Source of the DNA: Haematococcus lacustris
Lineage: Eukaryota; Chlorophyta; Chlorophyceae; Chlamydomonadales; Haematococcaceae
Direction of reading: 5' to 3'
Assembly (NCBI GenBank): GCA_030144725.1
Contig: JASKMD010000008.1
Span: 12,488,160-12,552,159 of the forward strand
Length of the DNA: 64,000 nt
A program made the translations under genes and the position numbers. Under the pieces are notes generated by a model. It was given only the letters and a program-made list of their open reading frames with translations, did not search any database and had not been told where the DNA came from. Within the stretch, counting starts at the first letter, position 1; the number at the start of each line of letters is the position of its first letter. Shown here piece by piece: positions 1-10,956 of the stretch.

Positions 1-1219
1 TCGAACGTTTGCGACAACGTGGCAAAGATAACTTGTGTGCATGCTAGCGCAATCTTGTGTTTACAGGAAAAAGGGAGTACCCATGAAAATAGCTGCACCA
101 GCTACGTGAACGCTGCCACTCATATACAAGGCCTGAGATTGATTCAGACTTGGGATGAGGCTAGCTATCACTGCTGGCCGGTGTCATGGCTGAGAACCCT
201 GTTTGTGATCACCCCTGAGCCCTGACTGCCCCCGATACTGTAACTCCAGTTATTCTCCGTATCAGCCAATGTCCACACAGCCATCATGTCCAGAAGTTGC
301 CACACAACTTTTGATCCCTACAGGCTACAGGTCACCCCGGCCATTGGCCATGCCAATCCGTGCCAGGCGCTGACGCATCGCACCACGCCCTAGTGGAGGA
401 TAGCGAAGGCTATCGCGGTAAGTCGCGCGCGCTAAAACTCGCGTTTTAGGACTGAAGCCTTGTCCCAGTACACCGCCCGCCATTCCCGCGGACTGTGAAC
501 ATGGTCGCTCGCTGCAGCCTGGGGCTCAACGGGGTGCCACCGTACGTGGGTCGCAGGTCGAAGCGCAAGATTCCCTGGGTTGGGTCGGGACCCCTCATGG
601 CCCGGGCCCTTCCTGACACCTGGCGCGAGACCTGCCTAACCCTCCCTCCAAGCAAGCAGAGCATCTCACTAAGGTGTCAGCAGCACCGTGCGTGGACTTT
701 AATTCGCTACCGTGCACTCTGCTGAAGCCTAGACCCCATCATTTCGGGGCTTCGTTCAAGTCCTTGAACTTTTCGGTCAGTGGCTCCTTTCCGCGTACTT
801 CCACCATTGTCTGATAGCGCAGCGAGTCTATATTCCGGGATGTAGCCCAGGAAAGCTCTATCATCTTGTGTGGTACAATCTATGACAATGTGGCCGAGGG
901 TGAATGTGGCATGGAGCGATCTCATCACAGGGGCCGATTGGCGGCGTTCTGGGTTCATCCCCGACGGGGTGGACCCTGTGCTACTGTTGGGCGCCCTCAT
1001 CGCTGGGTTTTTCGCACTGTGCGCGAATTTCAAGCAGAAAATTGCGATGGGCCATCCTGGACCCCGACGCCGCGCCCTCCTGGAACGCCATAAAGCGATA
1101 CGTGCCAAGCTGGTAAGTAGTGGCAATGGCAGTGGCGGATACCTCCATTGTGGCGGAATCCACCATTGTGGCGGGAACCCATACCTTAACATCCTCCTCC
1201 TCCATCCTACACCCTGCAG

Positions 1220-2029
1220 AGCCCTACCGAGCTGCCAGCCCTTGAAACAGCCCTTGCAACACCACAACAGTCAAGCAGGGGACATGAGCAAGGGCAAGGG
1301 TGGCCACTTGCTGTGTTTTTGTGCTGCCGTGTGCGCAGGAAGGAGGAGCCTACCAACACTGTGACAGACACCAAGCGATTTACAGACTGCTCTGTCCCCG
1401 ACCTGCATCGCATGTACATGCAAGAGCAGGCATCTGCAGGGCAGCCTTCCGTCTCTCTTCACACTTTCATGGCCCTCATGCCTCCCTGGATTGCGCGTCT
1501 CTCAGCAGCTCAGCGGCAGGTGTGTGTGTGCAAAACCTGTTGCAACGTCAAGCTCGTGCTGACAGTTTTGGCACAACATAAAGCCGGCCTTGCACTTGAG
1601 TTGCCTGGCCCAGCCCCTGGAGCAACAGTCCCCTTTCCCACTGGCCCAGATCCTGGCACCGCAGCCCCACCACCTCGTGCCCTAGGGGCTGCTGGGGAGG
1701 ATGGGAGTGGAGACACATCACACTTGTTAGCTGCTGACTCACCTTTTGTGGACCCCAACGCCGAATTTGAGCACCACCACCCAGACCACCACCTCCCAGT
1801 CCCACCTCCTTTCGTTGCTGCTTCCCCCACCCACTTGAGTGCCACCACTGTTCGTGGCCTCTACATGTGTTCTTGTGGCCCTGATGATCCCCACCAAGCA
1901 CGTTGCTGTCACCGCACGTGTTCTGACTGCAAGGACAAGTGCATGAAGCTGAAGCCAGGTGTGGATGGCTCTATCATGCTCTCTCACACAGGCAAATTAG
2001 TGCGGATATTCGTCATCCTAGGGGGGTAG
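1220..2029 (+). CDS. N-terminal half of split DDE-like transposase (copy A)
   Basis: An open frame follows a good acceptor (CCCTGCAG at 1212-1219) and stays open for 270 codons. It contains a helical segment with F-x2-LMPPWI followed by VCVCKTCCNVKL, then a Pro-rich linker, then a Cys-rich knuckle (CSCG-x7-CC-x3-CSDCKDKC). The order 'F..LRP, vCxCkyh.nxkLll, Cys knuckle' is what I know from the front part of a large transposase-like family common in invertebrate genomes, whose catalytic part follows downstream. I am sure of the resemblance but not of a superfamily name. A possible upstream exon ends at the GTAAGT donor near 1112. The matching catalytic half is about 9 kb downstream, beyond the satellites and the inserted element. 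It probably encodes no intact protein unless the satellites are spliced out as one intron. Confidence 0.5.
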   Translation, partial: SPTELPALETALATPQQSSRGHEQGQGWPLAVFLCCRVRRKEEPTNTVTDTKRFTDCSVPDLHRMYMQEQASAGQPSVSLHTFMALMPPWIARLSAAQRQVCVCKTCCNVKLVLTVLAQHKAGLALELPGPAPGATVPFPTGPDPGTAAPPPRALGAAGEDGSGDTSHLLAADSPFVDPNAEFEHHHPDHHLPVPPPFVAASPTHLSATTVRGLYMCSCGPDDPHQARCCHRTCSDCKDKCMKLKPGVDGSIMLSHTGKLVRIFVILGG

Positions 2030-2120
2030 TTTTTTGATGCGGTTCGCCTCGGATTGTCCTTGCGACTCCAACGCCACTTGACGCTTGTTGAAATTCTGAG
2101 TATGTGAGCAGTTGGAGTGT

Positions 2121-2213
2121 AGGTACCTACAGTACTGTAGATGTCTACAGTACTGTAGGTGTCTACAGTACTGTAGACGTCTACAGTACTGTAGACGTCT
2201 ACAGTACTGTAGG
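2121..2213. repeat. Palindrome satellite, short array (copy A)
   Basis: Five units of the perfect 14-base palindrome CTACAGTACTGTAG are joined by 4-base spacers (ATGT, GTGT, ACGT), giving an 18-base period. The transposon at 2319 inserted about 100 bp downstream. Confidence 0.95.
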
Positions 2214-2310
2214 TCAGATTTGACAAGGTCTCTTGTAAATAGGGTACCATGCTGTTCTCCACATTCAAACCACCATTTGCTACCGCGATTGCACCGTCAG
2301 CTTCTGCGTG

Positions 2311-2318
2311 CTATAATT
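2311..2318. repeat. Target-site duplication, left (element 1)
   Basis: CTATAATT lies directly before the left end of the 5150-bp element and recurs at 7469-7476 directly after its right end. The empty site in copy B (15572-15579) reads CTATAAAT, one base different and present once. Confidence 0.9.
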
Positions 2319-3240
2319 CAATCAGGTCTCCCGGTGAAAAGTACCCAAATAGTACCTTTTTTGTTGTCAGGGAAAGGGGTACATTTGCCCAACTGCCAAC
2401 CGCCCCCTCCGCCCCGCCTGCCCGCCCGCCCGTGCCAGCTGCCGTGTGTTAGCATCGCTCAAGATGCACGACGATTAAGAGAATACAGGCCACGGCTCCG
2501 ATGTAGATGCAAACAGAGGGTCAGATGTTAACGCTGCTGCTGCGTCTTCACAACAGCGGCAAACGTGCGAGAGTAGCCCACGGCTGCAGCAAATGCAATG
2601 TCAACGCCTTCTGAAGGATGTTACCGGACTGGAAAGGTGCGATGTGAAGGAGCTAGCGAGACAGCAAGCAGTCGACTGGTCAAGAATGTGTTTCGCATGT
2701 GGCATGGGTTGCTTGCAGGTGGAGTTCCAAGAGCTAAGAGGATACGCAGCTATAAGGTGCAGCTAGTGAGCACAGCCACTAACAGCAAGGAGCTTAGAGC
2801 GGAAGAGCGGAGGAGTATTGGAGGAGCCTGGAGCGCAGGAGCAATTGTGAGCCAGGAGCCAAGAAGTGCAGCCAAGGGAAGCAGCTTGGCAGCGCAGCCA
2901 GGGACAGCCAGGAGCACTCAGGAGCAGCCATGAACAGTTAGAAGCGGCAGCAATGAGAGGCACCCATGAGCAGTGCCCTCCCCTCCCTGCCGCCCCCCCC
3001 TCACCCCACACCCAACCCCATCCCCCCCCCTCACACACTCCAATTAGCGAATGGTGAGTGGCTATCACTTGTAAATATGCAGCTTTATGTACCTAGTCCT
3101 TTCTAGTAGCACGCTAGCACCTCCCCTGCCCTTCCCTGTTCCTACACGCCCACCCCCTCCCAATCCGCGACAACCCCTTCAGCCAGCCCAGCCCCAATCA
3201 ATGGTACCTTCCTCCCCATTCCCCTTTCCCTCCCCTCCCC
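2319..3240. repeat. Left terminal inverted arm, element 1
   Basis: It is the reverse complement of about 6525-7468. The outer 750 bp are almost perfect. At about 3095-3125 the left arm lacks a stretch of roughly 60 bp that the right arm has. The inner edge runs into the (CCCTC)n tract. Confidence 0.88.
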
Positions 3241-3243
3241 CCC

Positions 3244-3411
3244 GCCCCTCCCCTCCCCTCCCCTCCCCTCCCCTCCCCTCCCCTCCCCTCCCCTCCCCTC
3301 CCCTCCCCTCCCCTCCCCTCCCCTCCCCTCCCCTCCCCTCCCCTCCCCTCCCCTCCCCTCCCCTCCCCTCCCCTCCCCTCCCCTCCCCTCCCCTCCCCTC
3401 CCCTCCCCTCT
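3244..3411. repeat. (CCCTC)n pentamer array
   Basis: About 33 uninterrupted units of CCCTC at the inner edge of the left arm of element 1. The right arm has the complementary array at the mirrored place. Confidence 0.97.
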
Positions 3412-6394
3412 TGAGCACTTGCGTTGAGCAGGTGTGCACCACAGCAGCCTCCCCCCCCCCCCCGCGCCAGCCCATGAGCAGCAGCCATGAGCAGTAACCA
3501 AGCGCAGATGCAAAAGCAGCAAGTAGGAGGCGCTTGGAGCGGCAGCCAGGACTTCCGGTGAGTGCACATGGTGCTGTGGTGTCAGCCTAGCCTGCCCAAT
3601 TATGGTCATGCATGTCCTTATTCATCTGCGTGTTGGCTGATGTTTGCTTGCAGTTGTCGATAGCTGGAGCATGACAGGTGTAGCATGGCTTAGTGATTGC
3701 AAGCAAGGCGGTAGCGGCGTAGAGCAGCAAGCAACAAGGAGCCAGCAAGGACCATACCCTCCCCGTACCCCGTACCCTCCCCCATTCCACCACCACCACT
3801 TCCGAGTCTGCCACCCACCTACCCTCCTCCCCTCTCCTCTCCCTCACCCCACGACACCTAGCAGCCCTTGGAGTAGCAGCCTGGAGCTGGTAGCATAGAG
3901 CAGACAGCATGGAGCGGGCAGCATGGAGCGGGTGGTGCTGCCAATGCTGGTGCTGCCAATGCTGGTGATGGTGTTGCTGCTAGTGTTGCTGCTGTGTGCT
4001 GTGTTGTGTTGGCTGCTGCCACCCGCAGCCCAGCTTGGGGACATGGGGCAGGGGCAGCAAGGCACCTACTTCCCCCCCTCCCTTCACCCTCACCCCACGG
4101 CACACGCTGCAGCCCCTTCCCTAGCCCACCCAGCAGCCCTTGGCGTACCAGCTTGGAGCGACAGGGATGGGTGCACCTAGCAGCAAGCTCTGCTGCTTAT
4201 AGGAGCATGGCCGGCTGCTTGTCTGGCTGCGGCACATGATTGTTGTGTGCAAGGAGGCATGCGGTGAGCCTGAGCCGCATGGTGAGGCTGAGTCAGGGCA
4301 GCTGCAGCAGTCATTGCAATTGGGGCGGTTGTTCGATATCAAACAACACATGCAGCAGTACCAAGACATGCTAATCAAGGCTGAGGGCATGCACATGAGC
4401 TAGGAGGGCAGGGGTATGTGCATCACCCTTGTAATCCCTTGTAACATGGTGGACATGTAATGCTATCAACCAACCGCTTATAAGACTTCCAGAGTCACCT
4501 GGTCCCAACCTATGCAACCCAAGCCAAATCGGAAAGGCCGCGCCGAAGCCTAGACTTTCCAGCTTAAACAGTGCTAGCACCACCCTGCCTCCTAGCCAAC
4601 ACAACTGTTGTGGTACACTTTGTTGTAAGCCAGCACAGCTGGTGTGGTACACTGTGATGTCAGCCAACACAACTACTGTGGCACACTGTGACACCAACCC
4701 ACCAAGACCACTAGCTCACTGCGCACCTACATACCTAGGGACATTGGGCTGCCACCGCTTAAAGCATGGATGACCCGCTTGTATGGAGCGTTCGCATGTT
4801 CTTACTACTGTGGTTTACTGTGATATAAGCCAACACAGCTGGTGTGGTACACTGTGATACCAACCGCCATACCAGTAGCTCAGTGCGTACCTAGAAACCT
4901 AGGGACACTGGGCTGACAACCGGTTAGTGCATGGATGGCCCGCTTGTATGGACAACCCATCTGCGCAGCGTTCTTGTGTTCTTGCCGTTGCTACTATCAC
5001 ATGCCTTACTAGGCCTTGATGTAATGCACTACTCATGAGGCGCAGGTGATAACATGGTTAGCAGCTGCAAGCCTGATACCCCTAGTGTCGCCTCATGCAC
5101 CGACCACATGCACACACTACATTGTTATGGATGTGTCTCCAGGACCTAGCTGTGTGTTGTTGTCAATACAAGGGGCATAAGGCGTACCACACCCTAGCAT
5201 ACGGCTGCATCTGGTGAGCCTCCACTACAGGTACCATCCGTAGTCCAGCTGGCCGTGACACAATAGGCGTGGATCACTGCCAGGCCTGCACTTGCTAGGC
5301 ATGACCGTGATGCATACATGCAAAGGGGGCATGTAGGAGGTGGCTACCACGTTTGCAGCATTAGCGCGTCACCGCTCGGTGGTGTTGTCCATACAAGGGG
5401 CGTACGTATCATTTGTGCGCGATATACTGCTGATGACCACCACTGTCTTCATCATTACATCTTGATCATTCAGTGCTTACTAATCACGGTGTGTGGCATG
5501 GAACTGAATGGAAGCTCAAGACAACCAAGCCTGATCGCTGATACAGGGCTGCATTGCCACACACATACAACCTGTTGTCCATGCACTGTTGCTCATGGAC
5601 TACAGCCTGCTGCTGCTGCTTATCCTCTGCAACACATGCACTGCAGCCTGTTGCTGTTGCTCGTGCACTGCAGCCTGGGCGGTGGCTATGTTGTGGCGGG
5701 TAAGGGTTAACAAACAACACCAATTGGCACAACCACCACCATGATCACCACTACCATCACCACGAACAACAACGAGACCACCCCACCCCCACCACCAAGC
5801 CATGACGCACAGCAAGTACGGACACGGCAACCCCCCATGTGCTTGGCTTGGCTCTCCTACTGCTGTCCCCTTGGGGGAGGGATGGGCTGGGTCAGTGTGG
5901 TGTCGTGATGGCATGGCTAGAGTGGGCTGGCTGGCCGCTACTACTAGCGCCCGCTCCATGCTGCCCGCCCAAGGCTGGCCTTTAGGGAGGGGGGAAGTAG
6001 ACGGGGTGGCGGACTTGGAGGTGATGGTGGTGGTGGGACAGGAGAGGGAAGGACGAAAGGGCCAAAAGGCAGGAGGGTGACCGTCAAACCTGCAACAAAC
6101 AAGGGTTGGGCTTGCGTTTACTGCCCCATAGCACCCAACTCCTGGTTGCCGCAGCCATGCTTCACTTACCACACAACAGCGGACTCATGGCTGCTCGCGC
6201 TTTCCTTATAACAGCTGACTGGGATGTGGGTTGAGGGATGTGAGATGATGCAAGGTAGGGGTGGGCAGGGGAGGAGAGGAGAGGGTGCCGCTCCTGGCTG
6301 CCGCTCTAGGCTACGCCGCTCTAGGCTACGCCGCTGCTGCTACGCCAAGGGCTGCTGGGTAGTTGGGCTGTTGGGTACTACAAGCGCTCGCTCC

Positions 6395-6490
6395 AGGCCA
6401 GCCAAGGGGAGGGGAGGGGAGGGGAGGGGAGGGGAGGGGAGGGGAGGGGAGGGGAGGGGAGGGGAGGGGAGGGGAGGGGAGGGGGGGGGG
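6395..6490. repeat. (GGGGA)n pentamer array
   Basis: About 16 units of GGGGA at the inner edge of the right arm of element 1, half as long as the mirrored (CCCTC)n array at 3244-3411. Confidence 0.95.
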
Positions 6491-6524
6491 AAGGGGAGGG
6501 AAAGGGGAAATGGGGAGGGAAGGG

Positions 6525-7468
6525 TACCATTGTATTGGGGCTGGGCTGAGCGTGAAGGGGTTGTCGACGGATTGGGAGGGGGTGGGCGTGTAGGAAAAGG
6601 GAAGGGGAGGGGAGGTGCTGGTGGTACTAAGAAAGGGGAATGGGTGAGCCATTAGAACCTGCAGCAAACAAGGGCATGCTAGCGGTCAGACTAGGTACAT
6701 AAAGCTGCATATTTACAAGTGATAGCCACTCACCATTCGCTAATTGGAGTGTGTGAGGGGGGGGGATGGGGTTGGGTGTGGGGTGAGGGGGGGGCGGCAG
6801 GGAGGGGAGGGCACTGCTCATGGGTGCCTCTCATTGCTGCCGCTTCTAACTGTTCATGGCTGCTCCTGAGTGCTCCTGGCTGTCCCTGGCTGCGCTGCCA
6901 AGCTGCTTCCCTTGGCTGCACTTCTTGGCTCCTGGCTCACAATTGCTCCTGCGCTCCAGGCTCCTCCAATACTCCTCCGCTCTTCCGCTCTAAGCTCCTT
7001 GCTGTTAGTGGCTGTGCTCACTAGCTGCACCTTATAGCTGCGTATCCTCTTAGCTCTTGGAACTCCACCTGCAAGCAACCCATGCCACATCCGAAACACA
7101 TTCTTGACCAGTCGACTGCTTGCTGTCTCGCTAGCTCCTTCACATCGCACCTTTCCAGTCCGGTAACATCCTTCAGAAGGCGTTGACATTGCATTTGCTG
7201 CAGCCGTGGGCTACACTCGCACGTTTGCCGCTGTTGTGAAGACGCAGCAGCAGCGTTAACATCTGACCCTCTGTTTGCATCTACATCGGAGCCGTGGCCT
7301 GTATTCTCTTAATCGTCGTGCATCTTGAGCGATGCTAACACACGGCAGCTGGCACGGGCGGGCGGGCAGGCAGGGCGGAGGGGGCGGTTGGCAGTTGGGC
7401 AAATGTACCCCTTTCCCTGACAACAAAAAAGGTACTATTTGGGTACTTTTCACCGGGAGACCTGATTG
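6525..7468. repeat. Right terminal inverted arm, element 1
   Basis: It is the inverse of 2319-3240 and ends CCGGGAGACCTGATTG at 7468. The second CTATAATT copy follows at 7469-7476. Confidence 0.88.
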
Positions 7469-7476
7469 CTATAATT

Positions 7477-8110
7477 AGTGAGAGGCGTCGAAGCGTAGGC
7501 CCGCAAGCTCGATATGGATATTTGTGCCGAAAGTTGTGTCCACGCAATAAGGTCGCCATAGGGAGCTACATACATACGTGTAAGGTCTAAGGCCGGGGCC
7601 CGTCTCTATCGCAAGCTAGGTCCGTTCTGTCGGTTGTACTGGGTACCTCGGCTTGCAAGCTCCCGCAAAGCTGTGGATGTTGATGATGCCCCGCAATCAC
7701 AACAACCTCGTGCACCGCACCCTCCCGTGTAATATCGAGTGCGGCAGAGATTGCCCCAAAAGTTGTTTGCGGTTGGCCCTCAACCATCCATCATTACATC
7801 TAACCTCACATCATTACATCATGACTCTTAGCCTACATCATTACATCACCACTTGTGGTCCTGCCAATCACTGCATGCATGGTATGGGCAAGGGATCTGA
7901 CTCTTGCAAGGGCTGGTCTCAGGGTCGATACCTAACCCTAGAGGCTGAATAATGCTGGGCTCGGCAACATAGGCACGCTTTGTTGTCAGCGCATTTGCAT
8001 AGCACTGTCGGGATAGCAAACGAGCTTGGGCTACATTGAGTTGTTCCTGCATGGGGGTGAAGGGGGCATGGGGGTTAAGGATGCATGGGGGTTAAGGATG
8101 CATGGGGGGA
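7477..8110. other. Unit spacer without recognisable gene (copy A; copy B at 15580-16202)
   Basis: This stretch resumes the duplicated unit after the transposon. It contains a run of CATCATTACATC repeats near 7790-7850 and GCATGGGGGTTAAGGAT repeats near 8065-8110. I see no coding region, RNA gene or promoter I can support. Confidence 0.6.
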
Positions 8111-8476
8111 AGGCAGCTACAGTACTGTAGGGGTCTACAGTACTGTAGACACCTAAAGTACTGTAGACACCCTACAGTACTGTAGACACCTACAGTACTG
8201 TAGACACCTACAGTACTGTAGACATCCTACAGTACTGTAGACACCTACAGTACTGTAGACACCTACAGTACTGTAGACACCCTACAGTACTGTAGACACC
8301 TACAGTACTGTAGGTACCTACAGTACTGTAGACACCTACAGTACTGTAGGGGTCTACAGTACTGTAGACATCTACAGTACTGTAGACACCTACAGTACTG
8401 TAGACACCTACAGTACTGTAGACACCCTACAGTACTGTAGACCCCTACAGTACTGTAGACACCTACAGTACTGTAG
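8111..8476. repeat. Palindrome satellite, middle array (copy A)
   Basis: About 20 units of CTACAGTACTGTAG are separated mostly by ACAC, sometimes ACACC, ATCC or GGGT. Nearly every unit keeps the palindrome intact, while the spacers vary in sequence and by one base in length. The array runs directly into the CAG/G-run array. Confidence 0.95.
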
Positions 8477-8790
8477 GCAGCAGCAGCATGGGTGGCAGCA
8501 GCAGCAGGGGGGGGGGGCAGCAGCAGCAGTAGGGGGGCAGCAGCAGCAGCAGTAGGGGGGCAGCAGCAGCAGCAGTAGGGGGGCAGCAGCAGCAGCAGTA
8601 GGGGGGCAGCAGCAGCAGCAGCAGGGGGGCAGCAGCAGCAGCAGGGGGGCAGCAGCAGTAGCAGCAGGGGCGCAGCAGCAGCAGCAGCAGGGGGGCAGCA
8701 GCAGCAGCAGGGGGGCAGCAGCAGCAGCAGGGGCGAAGCAGCAGCAGCAGTAGGGGGGGCAGCAGCAGCAGCAGCAGGGGCGCAACAGCA
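8473..8790. repeat. CAG/G-run minisatellite (copy A)
   Basis: This is a repeated unit of about 20-24 bases: (CAG)4-6, sometimes ending in TAG, plus a run of five to nine G. CAG tracts can form slipped hairpins and the G runs can form quadruplexes. It contains no credible coding sequence. Confidence 0.95.
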
Positions 8791-9135
8791 GATATAGTAG
8801 GGGCACTGTAGCACCTACCTACCTTTTGGCTGCTTGATGGCTGCTGCTAGGAAGGGGGGGGAGTGGAAGAGTGAAGGCGGGGAGGGGGGGTAGATTTGGA
8901 AGGAGAGAAGTGGGGAGGGCATCGATAGTCTCAGGTGTAGGCGCAAAAGACCTGCGGCAATGGTGTGACGATTTGTCAACGGAAGCAAACATTGGACATG
9001 GGTACTGGATGCACTCACCAATAGAGTAGGGAGATGTAGAGCTGGCAGATGGAGGGGCAGGTGTAGCAGCCCTCCATTACAACCCACCTTCCTTTGTCCT
9101 CACCTCGGTAGGAAGTGCAGTGTGGGAGAGTAGGG

Positions 9136-9423
9136 TTGGGCTGGGCTGGGCTGGGCTGGGCTGGGCTGGGCTGGGCTGGGCTGGGCTGGGCTGGGCTGGG
9201 CTGGGCTGGGCTGGGCTGGGCTGGGCTGGGCTGGGCTGGGCTGGGCTGGGCTGGGCTGGGCTGGGCTGGGCTGGGCTGGGCTGGGCTGGGCTGGGCTGGG
9301 CTGGGCTGGGCTGGGCTGGGCTGGGCTGGGCTGGGCTGGGCTGGGCTGGGCTGGGCTGGGCTGGGCTGGGCTGGGCTGGGCTGGGCTGGGCTGGGCTGGG
9401 CTGGGCTGGGCTGGGCTGGGCTG
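9136..9423. repeat. (GGGCT)n pentamer array (copy A)
   Basis: An uninterrupted (GGGCT)n tract of about 57 units and no visible impurity. It is followed by GCAACACAAGGGAG twice and, at 9485-9521, by a (GGT)n tract. Confidence 0.97.
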
Positions 9424-9769
9424 CAACACAAGGGAGGCAACACAAGGGAGGCAACAGTGGGAACGTTGTGAGAGGTGATGAAATGGTGGTGGTGGTGGTG
9501 GTGGTGGTGGTGGTGGTGGTGAGGGGGACTGGGAGGGGGTGGTAATCAGGGGGGTACTAGGCGTGATTGTAAGACCTGCAGCAACCAGGTGTGGTAGCGG
9601 TTAGGCTGGATACTAAGGGCTATGCTGCGCAATGCTAGCTCCTTCTAAGCTCTTACCTTGGTCCTAAGCTCTTACCATAGTCCGTCTGGCCTCTTCGCTG
9701 CTCACAACACGTTGCACCTGCCTTGCGTTGGTGCATCAATGCTTGCGATTCATTGCGGAGAATCGTTGC

Positions 9770-10140
9770 GAGGAAACTGGCCGCGAGGCTAGCTGCGATG
9801 CTGGCTGCGAGGCTGGCTGCGAGGCTGGCTGCGAAATTGGCTGCGAGGCTGGCTGCGAGGAAAATGGCTGCGAGGCTGGCTGCGAGGTGAGATCCTCGCA
9901 CCGAGCTGCCTCACCGGTATGCTTCTGCGCTGCTGGACCAGCTGAGTGGCCGCGAGGTTGATTGCCGAGTATGTGGCTGCGAGTATGGGCTAGATGTGGC
10001 TGCGAGTATGGGTAACCTCGTGCGATGCCATCTGTGGACCAGCTGTGTGGCCGCGAGGTTGATTGCCGAGTATGTGGCTGCGAGTATGGGCTAGATGCGG
10101 CTGCGAGTATGGGTAACCTCGTGCGATGCCATCGCTGCAA
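9770..10140. repeat. GCTGCGAG-rich repeats (copy A)
   Basis: A 12-base repeat (GCTGGCTGCGAG) at about 9780-9890 is followed by two copies, about 100 bp apart, of a block starting GACCAGCTG and ending GTGCGATGCCATC. No protein family is recognisable in any frame. Confidence 0.85.
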
Positions 10141-10221
10141 TACCGGCTACACGATGCTGCGACTAAGTGTTGGACGGCCTTGAATGCAAGTGAGATGTTC
10201 AGAATTTTTCTAAGTGCTTAA

Positions 10222-10888
10222 AGGCTACAGTACTGTAAGTGGTCTCTCGAGGTACCTCGAGGTACCTCGAGGTACTGTAGATGTCTACAGTACTGTAGAT
10301 GTCTAGAGTACTGTAGATGTCTACAGTACTGTAGATGTCTACAGTACTGTAGATGTCTACAGTACTGTAGGTACCTACAGTACTGTAAATGGTCTCTCGA
10401 GGTTCCTCGAGGTACCTACAGTACTGTAGATGTCTACAGTACTGTAGATGTCTACAGTACTGTAGATGTCTATAGTACTGTAGATGTCTACAGTACTGTA
10501 GGTACCTACAATACTGGAAATGGTCTCTCGAGGTACCTCGAGGTACCTCGAGGTACCTCGAGGTACTGTAGATGTCTACAGTACTGTAGATGTCTACAGT
10601 ACTGTAGATGTCTACAGTACTGTAGATGTCTACAGTACTGTAGGTACCTACAGTACTGTAAATGGTCTCTCGAGGTACCTCGAGGTACCTACAGTACTGT
10701 AGATGTCTACAGTACTGTAGATGTCTACAGTACTGTAGGTACCTACAGTACTGTAAGTGGTCTCTCGAGGTACCCCGACAGTACTGTAGACACCTACAGT
10801 ACTGTAGGGGTCTACAGTACTGTAGGTGTCTACAGTACTGTTCGTGTACTCGCGAGGTACCCCGACAGTACTGTAGACACCTACAGTA
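10222..10888. repeat. Palindrome satellite, higher-order array (copy A)
   Basis: Units of CTACAGTACTGTAG with spacer ATGT alternate with blocks of CTCGAGGTACCTCGAGGTAC, itself made of overlapping CTCGAG and GAGGTACCTC palindromes. Each block is introduced by TGGTCTCTCGAG, giving a higher-order period of roughly 95-160 bp. Both component motifs are self-complementary, so either strand could fold into a row of hairpins. The array ends about 150 bp before the transposase catalytic exon. Confidence 0.95.
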
Positions 10889-10956
10889 CTGTAGCATGGC
10901 CGTATCTCACCAACCGCGCAAAATCACGAATTTTAGTTTCGACCCCCAATCTTACA

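Larger units (their letters stand above)
2319..7468. mobile_element. Non-autonomous long-TIR DNA transposon, element 1
   Basis: A 5150-bp insertion present only in copy A. It begins CAATCAGGTCTCCCGG and ends with the exact inverse, flanked by an 8-bp duplication (CTATAATT). The arms are about 920 bp long, nearly identical over their outer 750 bp and more diverged inside. The interior (3420-6390) holds no credible transposase. It has short CTG-rich and TGTGGTACACTGTGA repeats and one copy of a block (about 5080-5405) that is tandemly repeated in element 2. An 8-bp duplication fits hAT elements, and such long arms are usual in foldback or Mutator-like elements, so the superfamily is open. It must have been moved by a transposase made elsewhere. 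Confidence 0.88.

Noticed and set aside
462..486. CAGTACACCGCCCGCC resembling the 3' end of small-subunit rRNA (also in copy B)
   Set aside because: The match is about 14 bases with a two-base gap, and no neighbouring rRNA sequence follows.
725..752. Possible terminator or tRNA-like hairpin around CCCCATCATTTCGGGG
   Set aside because: The stem is short with a bulge, and no tRNA or known RNA features are near.
8111..8476. CRISPR-like appearance (regular palindromic repeats with spacers)
   Set aside because: The spacers are 4-5 bases, nearly all the same, and the repeat is only 14 bases. The setting is eukaryotic and there are no cas genes.
9115..9545. Long open frames across (GGGCT)n on both strands (also 17263-17941)
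   Set aside because: A pure pentamer has no stop codon in any frame, so the translations are simple periodic repeats with no start or splice context.
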